Below, piece by piece: positions 8,899 to 17,437 of a stretch of DNA of 64,000 nucleotides. The first letter of the stretch is position 1. Each line of letters opens with the position of its first letter. Source of the DNA: Rugamonas sp. A1-17 (lineage in GTDB: Bacteria > Pseudomonadota > Gammaproteobacteria > Burkholderiales > Burkholderiaceae_D); contig JAJLPB010000006.1 of NCBI GenBank assembly GCA_025548565.1, positions 248,001 to 312,000 on the forward strand, read 5' to 3'. The translations under genes were made by a program, and so were the position numbers. Under the pieces are notes generated by a model. That model was not told where the DNA came from, did no database searches, and saw only the letters and a list, made by a program, of their open reading frames with translations.

Positions 8899-10290
8899 AT
8901 GTCCCGTTATTTGAGCATGCTAAAGCAAGACCGTCGCCTGGTAGCTTATTCAACGGGTAATTTTGGCAAGAACCTGCTGCTCGGCAGTTTCGATGTGAGC
9001 TTGCTATTCCTGCTGACGGACGTGCTGGGCGTGGCGCCGTCCAGAGTTAGCGTGCTGATGCTGGCGGTGCTGGTTGCCGACCTGGCACTGGATCTCGGTG
9101 CTGGACTGCTGGCGACGTGGGCACAAAACCACGGTATCGGCTACCGGCTCTTGATCTCACTGGGGGCGTTGCCGTGCGCTGTGGCGTTTGCGCTGATCTA
9201 CAGCATGCCGCTGCTGGGCGTGCGCGATCTACCGGTATTGGCCGGCGTCATAATCCTATTCCGCGCCACCTACGCGGTGATCGATGTTCCGCATAACAGC
9301 CTGCTGGCGCGGGTCGCCAGCGACAGCCGAGCGCGTGGCAGGGTCTCCGGGTATCGCACGGTGTTCAGTTCCATGGCCGGCGTGATAATTGCCACCATCT
9401 TCGCACCGATGGTGGTGGCAGCCGACCACCAGGAGCCGGCGCGATTGCTGTCGCAACTGGGCGTGGTGGGCGGATTGCTATTTTGCGGTGTAATGCTGTT
9501 TGCCGCGTGGTCGTCGCAGGAAGTGTGCGACGGCTGGCAGCGCCAGCGCCGCGACTGGTCGCGCATGGTGTTCCTACCCAAGCTGGATCGGCTATTCGGT
9601 GCGATTGCCCTGGTCGCTTTGATCACCGGCTTTGCGACGCCGGTGTTCCTCAAAATGATGCTATATCTCGCCACTTACGTGCTGCACCAGCCGGATCTGA
9701 CCAGCACAGTGTTGCTGGTACTGACGCTTTGCCAACTGGCCGGTGCGGCGTTGTGGATCACATTGGTACCCAGCCACGACAAACCCACGCTGCTGGCCGC
9801 CAGCCACGGGGTCCTCATTTGCGGATTGGTGCTGTTCTTGCTCGCAGGCGGCAACCGATGGCTGCTGATGGGCGCTATCGCGGTAATCGGTGTCGCCTGC
9901 GCGGGCGTGTTCATGCTCCCTTGGAGCATCTTGGCAGACATTATCGACTTCGCCGAATTCCGCCATGGCGAGCGCCGTGAAACGGCGGCTTTCGCCACCA
10001 TCCTTGTCATCCTCAAGGCCGGCGGGATGGCCTCGGTGGCCGTGATCGGTTGGACGCTGGCACAGCTGGGCTATGTGCCCGGCGTGACGCAGACCGGGGG
10101 CGTTGTCCGCAGTATGCAATGGATAGCCTTTGGTGTGCCGGTGCTGGGCTCATTGATCGCCATCTTGACGCTGCGCCGCTTGGCGGTCGGCCATTGCATG
10201 CATGCTCGCGTGGTGCGCGCTAACCAAGCGCGCAGTCGCTTACTCGTGGTAGAGCTGTCGCCGACGGCAAGCTCCCGCAAGATAAGGTGA
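8899..10290 (+). CDS. MFS carrier, GPH (MelB-like) type
   Basis: A 463-residue inner-membrane carrier with about 12 hydrophobic segments. The order of motifs suits the glycoside-pentoside-hexuronide group: YSTGNFGKNLLLGSFDVSLL at the N-terminus, then FRATYAVIDVPHNSLLARVA and GRVSGYRTVFSSMAGVI, and ADIIDFAEFRHGERRET in the second half. Such carriers move sugars with a cation. It begins eight bases after the ROK gene, so the two are one transcript. The stop codon TGA (10288-10290) lies inside the inverted repeat of the adjoining insertion sequence, so the last residues may differ from the ancestral protein. Length is normal for the family and function is probably intact. Confidence 0.85.
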   Translation: MSRYLSMLKQDRRLVAYSTGNFGKNLLLGSFDVSLLFLLTDVLGVAPSRVSVLMLAVLVADLALDLGAGLLATWAQNHGIGYRLLISLGALPCAVAFALIYSMPLLGVRDLPVLAGVIILFRATYAVIDVPHNSLLARVASDSRARGRVSGYRTVFSSMAGVIIATIFAPMVVAADHQEPARLLSQLGVVGGLLFCGVMLFAAWSSQEVCDGWQRQRRDWSRMVFLPKLDRLFGAIALVALITGFATPVFLKMMLYLATYVLHQPDLTSTVLLVLTLCQLAGAALWITLVPSHDKPTLLAASHGVLICGLVLFLLAGGNRWLLMGAIAVIGVACAGVFMLPWSILADIIDFAEFRHGERRETAAFATILVILKAGGMASVAVIGWTLAQLGYVPGVTQTGGVVRSMQWIAFGVPVLGSLIAILTLRRLAVGHCMHARVVRANQARSRLLVVELSPTASSRKIR

Positions 10291-11370
10291 CCTCTAAAAA
10301 CCTGCCGCGCCGCGCCCGTCACGCGCCAAAGGCGGTCGCCCCCTATTCAACGCTGTTGATGGTAAAGATTCTGCTGCTCCAACAGCTTTACAATCTGGCC
10401 GACGATGCGCTGGAATACCAATTACTGGATCGTCGCGGCTTCCTGCAATTTCCGGATCTGACAGAGAGCAGCAGTATTCCTGACGCCAAAACGATCTGGC
10501 TATTCCGTGACCGCCTGGCCCAAGCCGGCGTGGGCAGTCAGATCTTCGAGCAGGTTCAGCAACAACTGCAGCAACATGGCTACATGGCGCGTTGCGGCCA
10601 AATTGTCAACGCCTCGCTGGTACAGGCGCCGGTCCAGCGCAATAAGCGCGAGGAAGCCGACGCGGTCAAGGAAGGCACCATGCCGCTGACCTGGAAGCTA
10701 CACAAGCGCGCAGAAGGATGTCGACGCACGCTGGACGAAGAAGCATGGCAAGAGCTACTTCGGCCACAAGCTGCACGCCCGCGTGGACAAGCGCTACAGG
10801 CTGCTGCGCAAAATCGCGGTCACACATGCCGCCGTGGCCGACACCACTGTATTCGAATCGCTGCTCGACCGTACCAACACCAGCCGCGACGTCTACGCCG
10901 ACCGAGGTTACCCCGCCGCAGAACGGGAAACGACGCTCAAACAGGCTGGCTGGCACGTCCATATCCAGCGCAAAGGCAGCGCCACGAAGGGCATCTCGGA
11001 GGCTCAAAAGAAGCGCCACCGTCGCATCGCCACCCCACGCGCCCGCGTCGAACACGTGTTTGGCGCACTGGCGCAAATGGGCGGCAGACTGGTGCGCTGG
11101 ATGGGCATCGTCCGTATCACCTTCGTCTTGCATCTCAAAGCAGCCAGTTACAACCTGAAGCGCTTGGTGTTCCTGATGGAGGGTGGTCTGGCACCGTTCT
11201 AATCGTAGGATGGGCCGGAACAGCCATAGTTTGCGATGAGCTCCCAAGTTATCGCACCTCATTTACAGCGCGTTGCCAGCGGATGCGATGCGGTGAAACA
11301 AGGCCGAAATTCTTTGCAGGCAGCTTGCACCCCGCCTCACGGCATTAAAACTGGGTTATTCGAGGTGGCC
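10286..11370 (+). mobile_element. Degenerate IS5-family insertion sequence
   Basis: The ends match as imperfect inverted repeats: 10286-10305 (GGTGACCTCTAAAAACC...) and the complement of 11370-11351 (GGCCACCTCGAATAACC...), agreeing at most positions. Between them lies one broken transposase gene. A 168-base tail without coding capacity separates the transposase stop from the right end. No convincing target duplication was seen: the flanks are GATAA on the left and TTTTA on the right. The element sits exactly between the end of the MFS gene and the end of the wax-synthase-like gene, whose stop is three bases from the right end. Confidence 0.6.
10287..11202 (+). pseudogene. IS5-family transposase, inactivated
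   Basis: The product is recognisable (MVKILLLQQLYNLADDALEY, later DVDARWTKKHGKSYFGHKLH and DVYADRGYPAAERE, and TPRARVEHVFGALAQMGGR) but carries several lesions. The first catalytic aspartate of the DDE triad, expected in IVDASLVQ, is asparagine here (IVNASLVQ). The frame shifts near 10706-10711, where KRAQKDVD is broken by what looks like loss of one GC unit in a GCGCGC run. A second shift near 10336-10342 in a C run breaks the expected GGRPPY. The usual ~50-residue N-terminus has no room in the remaining 50 bases. The gene cannot make active transposase; mobilisation in trans by a related copy remains possible. Confidence 0.8.
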
Positions 11371-11372
11371 TT

Positions 11373-12749
11373 TTACCGGGCCGGCGCTAACGGCGCTCCT
11401 GTCAGCTGGGTATCGGCTGCTTCTTCGGGCGTTTCGGATGGCGCGGCGCGGGTGGCCAATTCCAGTTCCTCGAAGGCGTTGTAGGTTAACGTCATCAGGC
11501 GTTCCGGGTCGGGCACAAGGTCGGTGTCGACGAACAGGGCCAACTGGATCTGTCCTGCGTACGAGATGAACGCCAGGCCCACACCCAGCTTACCCGCCTG
11601 CGGCACCCAGCAAATCAGGTCTGTCATGCGCGAGCCGGCCAGATAGCGGCGGCTGCCGGGGCCCTCGATATTGGTCAGCACCACCGAGCCCTTGGACGTG
11701 AACAGGTTCAGCGCGAAGTGCTGCAGGGCGGCCGGCAGGCAGCCGGCGATCGACAGGAAGGCCATCGTGGCGCGCGGCTGGTGCGAGCGTTTGATGGCGG
11801 TCATGCGTTCGCTGGACTGGCGCAGGCGTGTGCAGGGATCGTCCATATTGGTCGGCAGGTCCACCGCCACCAGGCCGAACTCGTTCCCGAGCTGGAAAGC
11901 GTTGGCCTTCTCGCGCAGGTTGAAGGTGACGGCGGCGCGCAGGGCGCGGCCGTCGGGGCGCTGCCCGCGTTCGCCCAGGTACTGGCGCAGCGCGCCGGAG
12001 ACGGCCGCCACCCACACATCGTTCAACGTCACGCCCATGCGCTTGGACATGGCGCGCACGCGGTCCATCTCCAGCGGCGGCAGCCACACCAGCTGCTTCG
12101 CGCCGGTCATCGGCGCCTTGAACTGGCTGGGCGCGTCGGGCCACAGCACCGACAGGCGCGCCACATGGAAGGCGATCTTCAGCCACGATACGCCGCGCGC
12201 CACCGCCGAGCACACGGCGTTGTGCGCCACCGTGGCGCGGTGCGGATGGCCGACCGGTGAGGGCGTGCGGCCATGCACGCCGTTGTCGTCGGTCAGATGA
12301 TTGAGCACGTGCACCAGCCCCAAACCGTCGGTGATGCAGTGGTGGACGCGGAACACGATGGCGTGCCCACCGTTGACGCGGTCCAGCACCGTCATGTGCC
12401 ACATCGGCCGGTCGCGCTCCAGCGGCAGGTGGGCGATGCGGGTCATGTGGGCTTGCAGCTCTTCGCGGCTGACTTCCTGCGACATCTGTTCCAGCTTGAT
12501 GTGCTGGGCGATGTTGAACTGGTCGTCCTCCACCCAGTGCGGGCGTCCGCGCCGCTGTACCACCTTCTGGGTGAAGCGCGGGTAGTTGGGCAGGCGCAGG
12601 CCGATGGTCGATATCAGCCGCTCCATGTCGACCGCGCCTTCGAACAGCAGGATGCTGTTGATGACCATCAGGTTCTTGTCGGTGTCCATGCGATGCCACG
12701 CATAGTCGCGACGTGTCATTGCCGCCGGTGCTGCGGTTGGTTTGCTCAT
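11373..12749 (-). CDS. Wax ester synthase / diacylglycerol acyltransferase family protein
   Basis: A 458-residue protein of the bacterial WS/DGAT family, which joins an acyl-CoA to a fatty alcohol or diacylglycerol. The catalytic HHxxxDG is present (HHCITDG, about residue 138). The family opening MDTDKNLMVINSILLFEG and the C-terminal DUF1298-like part (SNIEGP-type segment VVLTNIEGPGSRRYLAG, then VGLAFISYAGQIQL) are complete. The start at 12749 is preferred over 12767 because AGGAGA lies nine bases ahead. A fatty acyl reductase gene ends 46 bases upstream on the same strand, which together would make wax esters or long-chain alcohol derivatives. The product was not inferred beyond that pairing. 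Confidence 0.88.
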   Translation of the reverse strand: MSKPTAAPAAMTRRDYAWHRMDTDKNLMVINSILLFEGAVDMERLISTIGLRLPNYPRFTQKVVQRRGRPHWVEDDQFNIAQHIKLEQMSQEVSREELQAHMTRIAHLPLERDRPMWHMTVLDRVNGGHAIVFRVHHCITDGLGLVHVLNHLTDDNGVHGRTPSPVGHPHRATVAHNAVCSAVARGVSWLKIAFHVARLSVLWPDAPSQFKAPMTGAKQLVWLPPLEMDRVRAMSKRMGVTLNDVWVAAVSGALRQYLGERGQRPDGRALRAAVTFNLREKANAFQLGNEFGLVAVDLPTNMDDPCTRLRQSSERMTAIKRSHQPRATMAFLSIAGCLPAALQHFALNLFTSKGSVVLTNIEGPGSRRYLAGSRMTDLICWVPQAGKLGVGLAFISYAGQIQLALFVDTDLVPDPERLMTLTYNAFEELELATRAAPSETPEEAADTQLTGAPLAPAR

Positions 12750-12795
12750 GTGATGCTGTCTCCTCATGCGGCGCCGGATCTTTGCCGGCGTCCGC

Positions 12796-14346
12796 TTATA
12801 TTTTTACCGGTCTTGCTTCTGTCTCTGGTACGGGCACCGGCGCCGCCGCTGCCGCCGCTTCCACCGATTTGGGGGAGCGCGGCCGCAGCGCGTAACGGTT
12901 CAAGCCCGTCATGTGGATGCGGCACAGGTATTCCGGCCAGTCGATGACGGCCGGGTCGACCATGTAGCGCGCGCGGTCTTCGCTGCCGAAGCGCTGCGCC
13001 AGCGCCATCAGCGATTTGTTGTGGAATACGTAGCGCGGGGCGGTGTAGAACGAGAACGTCAATGCCAGCAGCTGCGTGGTACGCAGCGCTTCGAGCTTGG
13101 GCGAGTCGCCCGCGCCCAGCAGGCGGCGCACGCCGCTCCAGGCGGTTGCGCCGAGGCTCATGGCCCGCAGCATCAACAGGAATACCGGGCGGCTGACAAC
13201 GCGGAAGCCGTGTTTCGGTTCGTTGTAGAACAGCCGTTCGTAGTTGCGCCAATTGCGCTGCGATTCGGTCTGGAACAGTTCAATCACGCGCCCCACCGAG
13301 ATCGGATTGGCGGAGCCGGTGCAGGCCTGGTAGATGCGTGTGGTTCCGCGCTCGGTCAGCGCCTCGGCGGCTGCCAGCACGATGCTGTTGGCCACCAGGT
13401 CGGCCGGCACGATGTCGACGATTTCGTTGGCCTTGGCCGGGAAGAAGCTGGTCTTGCCGCGCGCGTAGGCCAGGATGATGGCGTCGGCCACCTTGACGCC
13501 TTCGATCCAGCCGGGCGCCGGCTCCTGCAGCGTGCTTTCGATGATGGACGGGCGTACGATGGTGAGCGTGCGGCCGCGCATGGCCTGCATCGCCAACTGT
13601 TCGCCCATCCATTTGGTGAAGGTGTAGGTGTCGTTCCAGCCGTGGTAATTGGCTTCGGCGATGCCCAGCTCCGTCAGGCGGCGCGACAGTTGCTCGGGAT
13701 CGGAGGTCTCGGCCTTGATGGTGGCCACGCGGTGCTGCAGGTGTTGGAGTAAACCGTATAAATCATAATGGCCGTCGGTGTGGCGCGGGATGGCGGCGCG
13801 GGCAGGGGTGACGTTCTGCTCCAGCATGTCGCCCCGGTTGTAGCCGTTGACGTAGCAGGTCGATACCTGCACCAGCGGCGCGTTGGCGGCGCGCGCCAGT
13901 TCGGCGATGTGCTGCACGCTCAGGGCGTTGATGGCCAGCGCCTCGTCCAGCGCTTCGCGGAAGTTGACGCTGGCGGCGGCGTTGATCACCAGGTCGATGC
14001 GGCGGGCCAGCGCGTTGAATTCAGTCAGCTTCAGGCCGAAGCAGGGCGCGGTCACTTCGCCGGTCACGCATTCGATGCGCTCGGCGAAAAACTCGGCCAG
14101 AAAGGCCGGACGTTCGGCGCGCAGGCGGTCGAACACGGAGGAGGTGGCGATGTCGCGCTCGAAGCGGGTGCGGGCGTCGCCGTTGGTCTTGCCCCGGCCG
14201 CCGCGTATCACCAGCACGATGCGGGCGATGTCGGGCACGCTGCGGATCAGTTTCTCCAGCACGACCTTGGCGAGGAAGCCGGTGCTGCCGGTAATCAGTA
14301 CGCGCTTCCCCGACAGTGCTGCGTGTACGTTCAATGCTGGTTTCAT
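12796..14346 (-). CDS. Fatty acyl reductase (NAD-binding-4 / FAR-C family)
   Basis: A 516-residue protein with a Rossmann nucleotide-binding start (KRVLITGSTGFLAKVVLEKL, residues 14-33) and the extended short-chain dehydrogenase catalytic YxxxK (YTFTKW, about residue 241), preceded by LVQVSTCYVNG. The C-terminal ~150 residues resemble the FAR C-terminal domain. Such enzymes reduce fatty acyl-CoA to the aldehyde or alcohol with NAD(P)H, and the insert and length match bacterial alcohol-forming reductases. It lies directly upstream of the wax synthase homologue. A proline/alanine-rich tail (residues 498-516) is dispensable-looking. An alternative reading is a thioester reductase for another lipid. 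Confidence 0.85.
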   Translation of the reverse strand: MKPALNVHAALSGKRVLITGSTGFLAKVVLEKLIRSVPDIARIVLVIRGGRGKTNGDARTRFERDIATSSVFDRLRAERPAFLAEFFAERIECVTGEVTAPCFGLKLTEFNALARRIDLVINAAASVNFREALDEALAINALSVQHIAELARAANAPLVQVSTCYVNGYNRGDMLEQNVTPARAAIPRHTDGHYDLYGLLQHLQHRVATIKAETSDPEQLSRRLTELGIAEANYHGWNDTYTFTKWMGEQLAMQAMRGRTLTIVRPSIIESTLQEPAPGWIEGVKVADAIILAYARGKTSFFPAKANEIVDIVPADLVANSIVLAAAEALTERGTTRIYQACTGSANPISVGRVIELFQTESQRNWRNYERLFYNEPKHGFRVVSRPVFLLMLRAMSLGATAWSGVRRLLGAGDSPKLEALRTTQLLALTFSFYTAPRYVFHNKSLMALAQRFGSEDRARYMVDPAVIDWPEYLCRIHMTGLNRYALRPRSPKSVEAAAAAAPVPVPETEARPVKI

Positions 14347-14658
14347 GGCGCTTTCTCAGAAACGGTGTCATTACTGCAATGAGCCGATCTTAGAGCGAAA
14401 CCGGGGAGTGACTGGCGACTTTGCAGTGGCTTTGGAAGCCAAACGCATGGCTGCGCGAGTCATGTGGAGTGAGCGCCGGGGAAACTGAAATGGCCGCGTT
14501 TGCAACATTGAGGCATTTGCGCAACGCCGTATGTTCGTTCGGAACTCAGTCTGGTCTTACAGCGGCGTGGGTGAAACGCCTATACCGCGTCGAGGCTGAC
14601 AGGAAGATGATGGGTTGCCGGTAATGCCGGCTTTCAGTCAATTCCACAGGAGACGATC
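14347..14658. other. Intergenic region without a recognisable gene
   Basis: This 312-base stretch separates the leftward reductase gene from the rightward small protein gene. No convincing ORF, RNA gene or repeat was found; it presumably carries two divergent promoters. The ribosome site of the small gene (GGAGA) lies at its right end. Confidence 0.6.
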
Positions 14659-14850
14659 ATGACTCAGCGCCAGAAACCAGATGAAGCGAAGCAATCGGGC
14701 ACGCCAGGCTCGCAGCAGAGCGGTACGCGTGGCGGTAGCCAGCAGCAAAGCGTGGATACCAGCCGCGATACGAAGAACAAGGAAAACAGCGATCCGGCCC
14801 AGCGCCAGTCGGGCAGCCGCGATGAACGGGGCAACCGCGACGAACGTTAG
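14659..14850 (+). CDS. Small hydrophilic protein, unknown function
   Basis: A 63-residue protein made almost wholly of Q, S, G, R, D, K and N (MTQRQKPDEAKQSGTPGSQQ, ending RDERGNRDER). There is no hydrophobic core, so it is probably disordered. It has a good ribosome site (CAGGAGACGATC) before the ATG, which supports expression. It is not recognised as a named family; the composition resembles small stress-induced hydrophilic proteins, but that is only a resemblance. It converges with the reductase gene that ends 12 bases beyond its stop. Confidence 0.65.
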   Translation: MTQRQKPDEAKQSGTPGSQQSGTRGGSQQQSVDTSRDTKNKENSDPAQRQSGSRDERGNRDER

Positions 14851-14861
14851 GCCCGGATTTA

Positions 14862-15848
14862 TTAAGGGGCTTCCGGGTACAGGCCGTGGACGCGGCCGAA
14901 CAGCCGGGTCAGGCCCAGCAGGGCGTCGATGTGCGGGGTGGCCAGTTGCAGGCGCTGGCCGATCTCGCGCACGGACGCCACCAGCGCGTCCAGTTCCAGC
15001 ATACGGCCGGCTTCGGCATCCTGCAGCATGGAGCTTTTGAAGGCGCCCAGCTTGCGGGTGACCAGGTGGCGCTGCTCGGGCGTTTCAGCGATGTGGCAGC
15101 CGATACGCTCGCCAATGATGGCCGCTTCGCGCATGGCGGCGCGGCAGAATTCCGCCACAAGCTGGTCGTCCAGGATGCGGTCCGCCGTGGCGCCGGTGAT
15201 CGCCGAGACCGGGTTCAGGGTCATATTCCCCCATAATTTATACCAGATGTCGTAGCGGATATCGGCCGATACCTTGACGTCGAAGCCGCCCTGGCGCAGC
15301 AGTGCGCCCAGTTGCTGTGCGCGCTCCGAATCGCCGCCGGCGGGTTCGCCGATGATCAGGCCGTTGCCCATCTTGTGGCTGACCATGCCGGGCGAGGGCG
15401 TCGAGGTGCTGGCGTGGACCACGCAGCCCAGCACTTGTTTGTAAGGTAGCGCGGCCGCGATCGCGCCGCCGGGATCGACGCTGGCCAAGGGCTCGTTGCC
15501 GATGGCCGGCACGCCTTGGCCGAACCACCAGGGGACGCCGTTCATGGCCGGCAGGATGAGGGTGTGCGGGGCGATCAGCGGGGCGATCTGCCGTGCCACG
15601 ACGCCCAGCGCCTGGCCTTTGACGGCGATGATGACCACGTCTTGTGGTTCGAGTTCCGCCGCGTTGTCGCTGGCGTGGGCGGGGGCTTGGGTCAGGACGT
15701 CGCCTTGCTGGAGGCGCCAGCCATGTTGGCGCAGCGCGGCGAGCGTGTCACCACGTGCGTAGGCGCTCAGGTCGCAGGCCTGGGCCGCGGCCAGGCGCGC
15801 GCCGATGAAACCGCCGATGGCGCCGGCGCCGACGATGCATACCTTCAT
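14862..15848 (-). CDS. Ketopantoate reductase family oxidoreductase (ApbA/PanE-like)
   Basis: A 328-residue cytoplasmic NADPH enzyme. The N-terminus has the glycine-rich nucleotide site (MKVCIVGAGAIGGFIGARLA), followed by IIAVKGQAL and LPAMNGVPWWF. The C-terminal helical domain carries the family's KLWGNMTLNPVSAITGAT. Family members reduce 2-dehydropantoate to pantoate in coenzyme A synthesis, but many genomes hold paralogues that act on other 2-keto acids; assignment to panE itself is not secure here. The frame runs far upstream without a stop, but the ATG at 15848 follows GGAGTATCAA and begins exactly at the Rossmann strand. A REP-like hairpin lies upstream at 15916-15941. Confidence 0.85.
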   Translation of the reverse strand: MKVCIVGAGAIGGFIGARLAAAQACDLSAYARGDTLAALRQHGWRLQQGDVLTQAPAHASDNAAELEPQDVVIIAVKGQALGVVARQIAPLIAPHTLILPAMNGVPWWFGQGVPAIGNEPLASVDPGGAIAAALPYKQVLGCVVHASTSTPSPGMVSHKMGNGLIIGEPAGGDSERAQQLGALLRQGGFDVKVSADIRYDIWYKLWGNMTLNPVSAITGATADRILDDQLVAEFCRAAMREAAIIGERIGCHIAETPEQRHLVTRKLGAFKSSMLQDAEAGRMLELDALVASVREIGQRLQLATPHIDALLGLTRLFGRVHGLYPEAP

Positions 15849-15915
15849 TTGATACTCCGTGTGGGAAAGTTTGCTTATTTTGCCACAGGAGCTAAGGTCT
15901 GAGCGGCCCGCCCGG

Positions 15916-15941
15916 GTCATTCCCGCGTAGGCGGGAATGAC
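15916..15941. repeat. Short dispersed hairpin repeat
   Basis: GTCATTCCCGC and GCGGGAATGAC form a perfect 11-bp stem around a four-base loop. A second copy with one mismatch lies at 39390-39415. This hairpin family is common between genes in betaproteobacteria. It sits between two leftward genes, where it may shape transcript ends. Confidence 0.8.
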
Positions 15942-15952
15942 GGGGCGGGGGA

Positions 15953-17305
15953 TTAGTTGCGGATATCCAGCGCGCGGTTCAGGCTCAGCGCGGCCAGCGA
16001 GCAGACCGCGCCCGACAGCAGGTACAAGCCCACATACGCCAGCCCGAACTGCGACGACACGCCCAGCGCCACCAGCGGCGCGAAGCCCGCGCCCACCAGC
16101 CATGCCAGGTCGGACGTGAAGGCCGCGCCGGTGTAGCGGTACTGCGCCGGGAAGTTGGCCGTCACGGCGCCGGCAGCCTGGCCGTACGACAAGCCCAGCA
16201 GCGCGAAGCCCAGCATGATGAAGGTATCCTGCGCGCCTTCGCCGCCGTTGAGCAGCGTCGGCACGAAGCCGCTGAACACCGCGATCAGGATGGCCAGCGA
16301 ACCGAGCGTGCGGCGGCGGCCGATGCGGTCGGCGATCACGCCGGAAGCGACCACGCCCACCGCCATCAGCACCACGCCCACCATCTGCGTGCCGAGGAAG
16401 CCGGTCACCGAGCGCGGCGAGTAGATCGTGATCCACGACAGCGGGAATACCGTCACCAGGTGGAACAGCGCGTAGCTGGCCAGGGCGGCGAGGGCGCCGA
16501 TGATCAGGTTGCGGCCCTGCGAGCTGGCCATTTCGATCACGCTGGTCGGCTGCAGTTCGCGTTCTTCCAGCAGCTTGGCGTACTCGCTGGTCGAGGTCAG
16601 GCGCAGGCGGGCGAACAGCGCCACCACGTTGATGGCGAAGGCCACGTAGAACGGATAGCGCCAGCCCCAGTCCATGAAGTCCAGGTCGCTCAGGTTGCCG
16701 ATCAGGTACCAGAACAGGCCGGCGGCGATGAAGAAGCCGGTCGGCGCACCGAGCTGACCGAGCATCGCGTACCAGCCGCGCTTGTTCTCAGGGGCGTTGA
16801 GCGCCAGCAGCGACGGCAAACCGTCCCACGAGCCGCCCAGCGCCAGGCCCTGGCCGATGCGCAGCACCGACAGGATCAGGATGGCGTAGAAGCCGCTGTC
16901 GGAATACGAGGGCAGGAAGGCGATGCCGGCGGTGGTGGAGCCGAGCAGCAGCAGCGCCCCGGTCAGCTTGGCCTCGCGCCCGTAGCGGCGCTGGATGGCC
17001 ATCGAGATCACGGTGCCGATCGGTCTTGCAATAAAGGCAAAAGAGAAGATGGTGAATGCGTACAAGGTGCCTTCCAACCGCCCGTCGAACGGGAACAGCA
17101 GCGAAGGGAACACCAGCACGGAGGCTATCGCGTAGACAAAGAAATCGAAATACTCGGAAGCGCGGCCGATAACCACGCCGACCGCTATTTCGCCTGGTGA
17201 GATGTGATCGTCGTCCCGTGCATTGATGTTGCGTGCATCATTACCGGCCTGAGATGGTTCTTGGGCGCCAACATGCACGCCATTTGGTGTAGTCGTAGTG
17301 GCCAT
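15953..17305 (-). CDS. MFS transporter, metabolite:H+ symporter (MHS) type
   Basis: A 450-residue inner-membrane carrier with 12 predicted segments. MHS features are visible: GRASEYFDFFVYAIASVLVF in the first segment, RPIGTVISMAIQRRYGREAK in the loop between segments 2 and 3, and LRIGQGLALGGSWDG in segment 4. MHS carriers move organic acids or betaines with protons; no substrate can be named. The frame stays open upstream to 17416, but the ATG at 17305 (MATTTTPNGV) has a purine-rich site (AGAGACAGAG) ahead of it and starts a hydrophilic tail of about 45 residues before the first segment. It is divergent from cyoA. Confidence 0.85.
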   Translation of the reverse strand: MATTTTPNGVHVGAQEPSQAGNDARNINARDDDHISPGEIAVGVVIGRASEYFDFFVYAIASVLVFPSLLFPFDGRLEGTLYAFTIFSFAFIARPIGTVISMAIQRRYGREAKLTGALLLLGSTTAGIAFLPSYSDSGFYAILILSVLRIGQGLALGGSWDGLPSLLALNAPENKRGWYAMLGQLGAPTGFFIAAGLFWYLIGNLSDLDFMDWGWRYPFYVAFAINVVALFARLRLTSTSEYAKLLEERELQPTSVIEMASSQGRNLIIGALAALASYALFHLVTVFPLSWITIYSPRSVTGFLGTQMVGVVLMAVGVVASGVIADRIGRRRTLGSLAILIAVFSGFVPTLLNGGEGAQDTFIMLGFALLGLSYGQAAGAVTANFPAQYRYTGAAFTSDLAWLVGAGFAPLVALGVSSQFGLAYVGLYLLSGAVCSLAALSLNRALDIRN

Positions 17306-17437
17306 AATCTCTGTCTCTTTTACGTTAATGTTTTTATCACGTTTACGTCCCGGCCCTGGGACAAAGTGTCCAATGGCAGGAACATTCCGTGATTGGTACA
17401 GTACCACATCATCCACATACTGTAACGTAGATTACCT

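Noticed and set aside
15916..15941. Hairpin considered as the start of a CRISPR-like array
   Set aside because: Only two copies exist in the window, 23 kb apart, with no spacer pattern or cas genes.
15849..16436. N-terminal extension of the ketopantoate-reductase frame
   Set aside because: It crosses the hairpin repeat (which translates to a PVIPAYAGMT-like peptide) and the MFS gene in antisense; the true start with ribosome site is at 15848.
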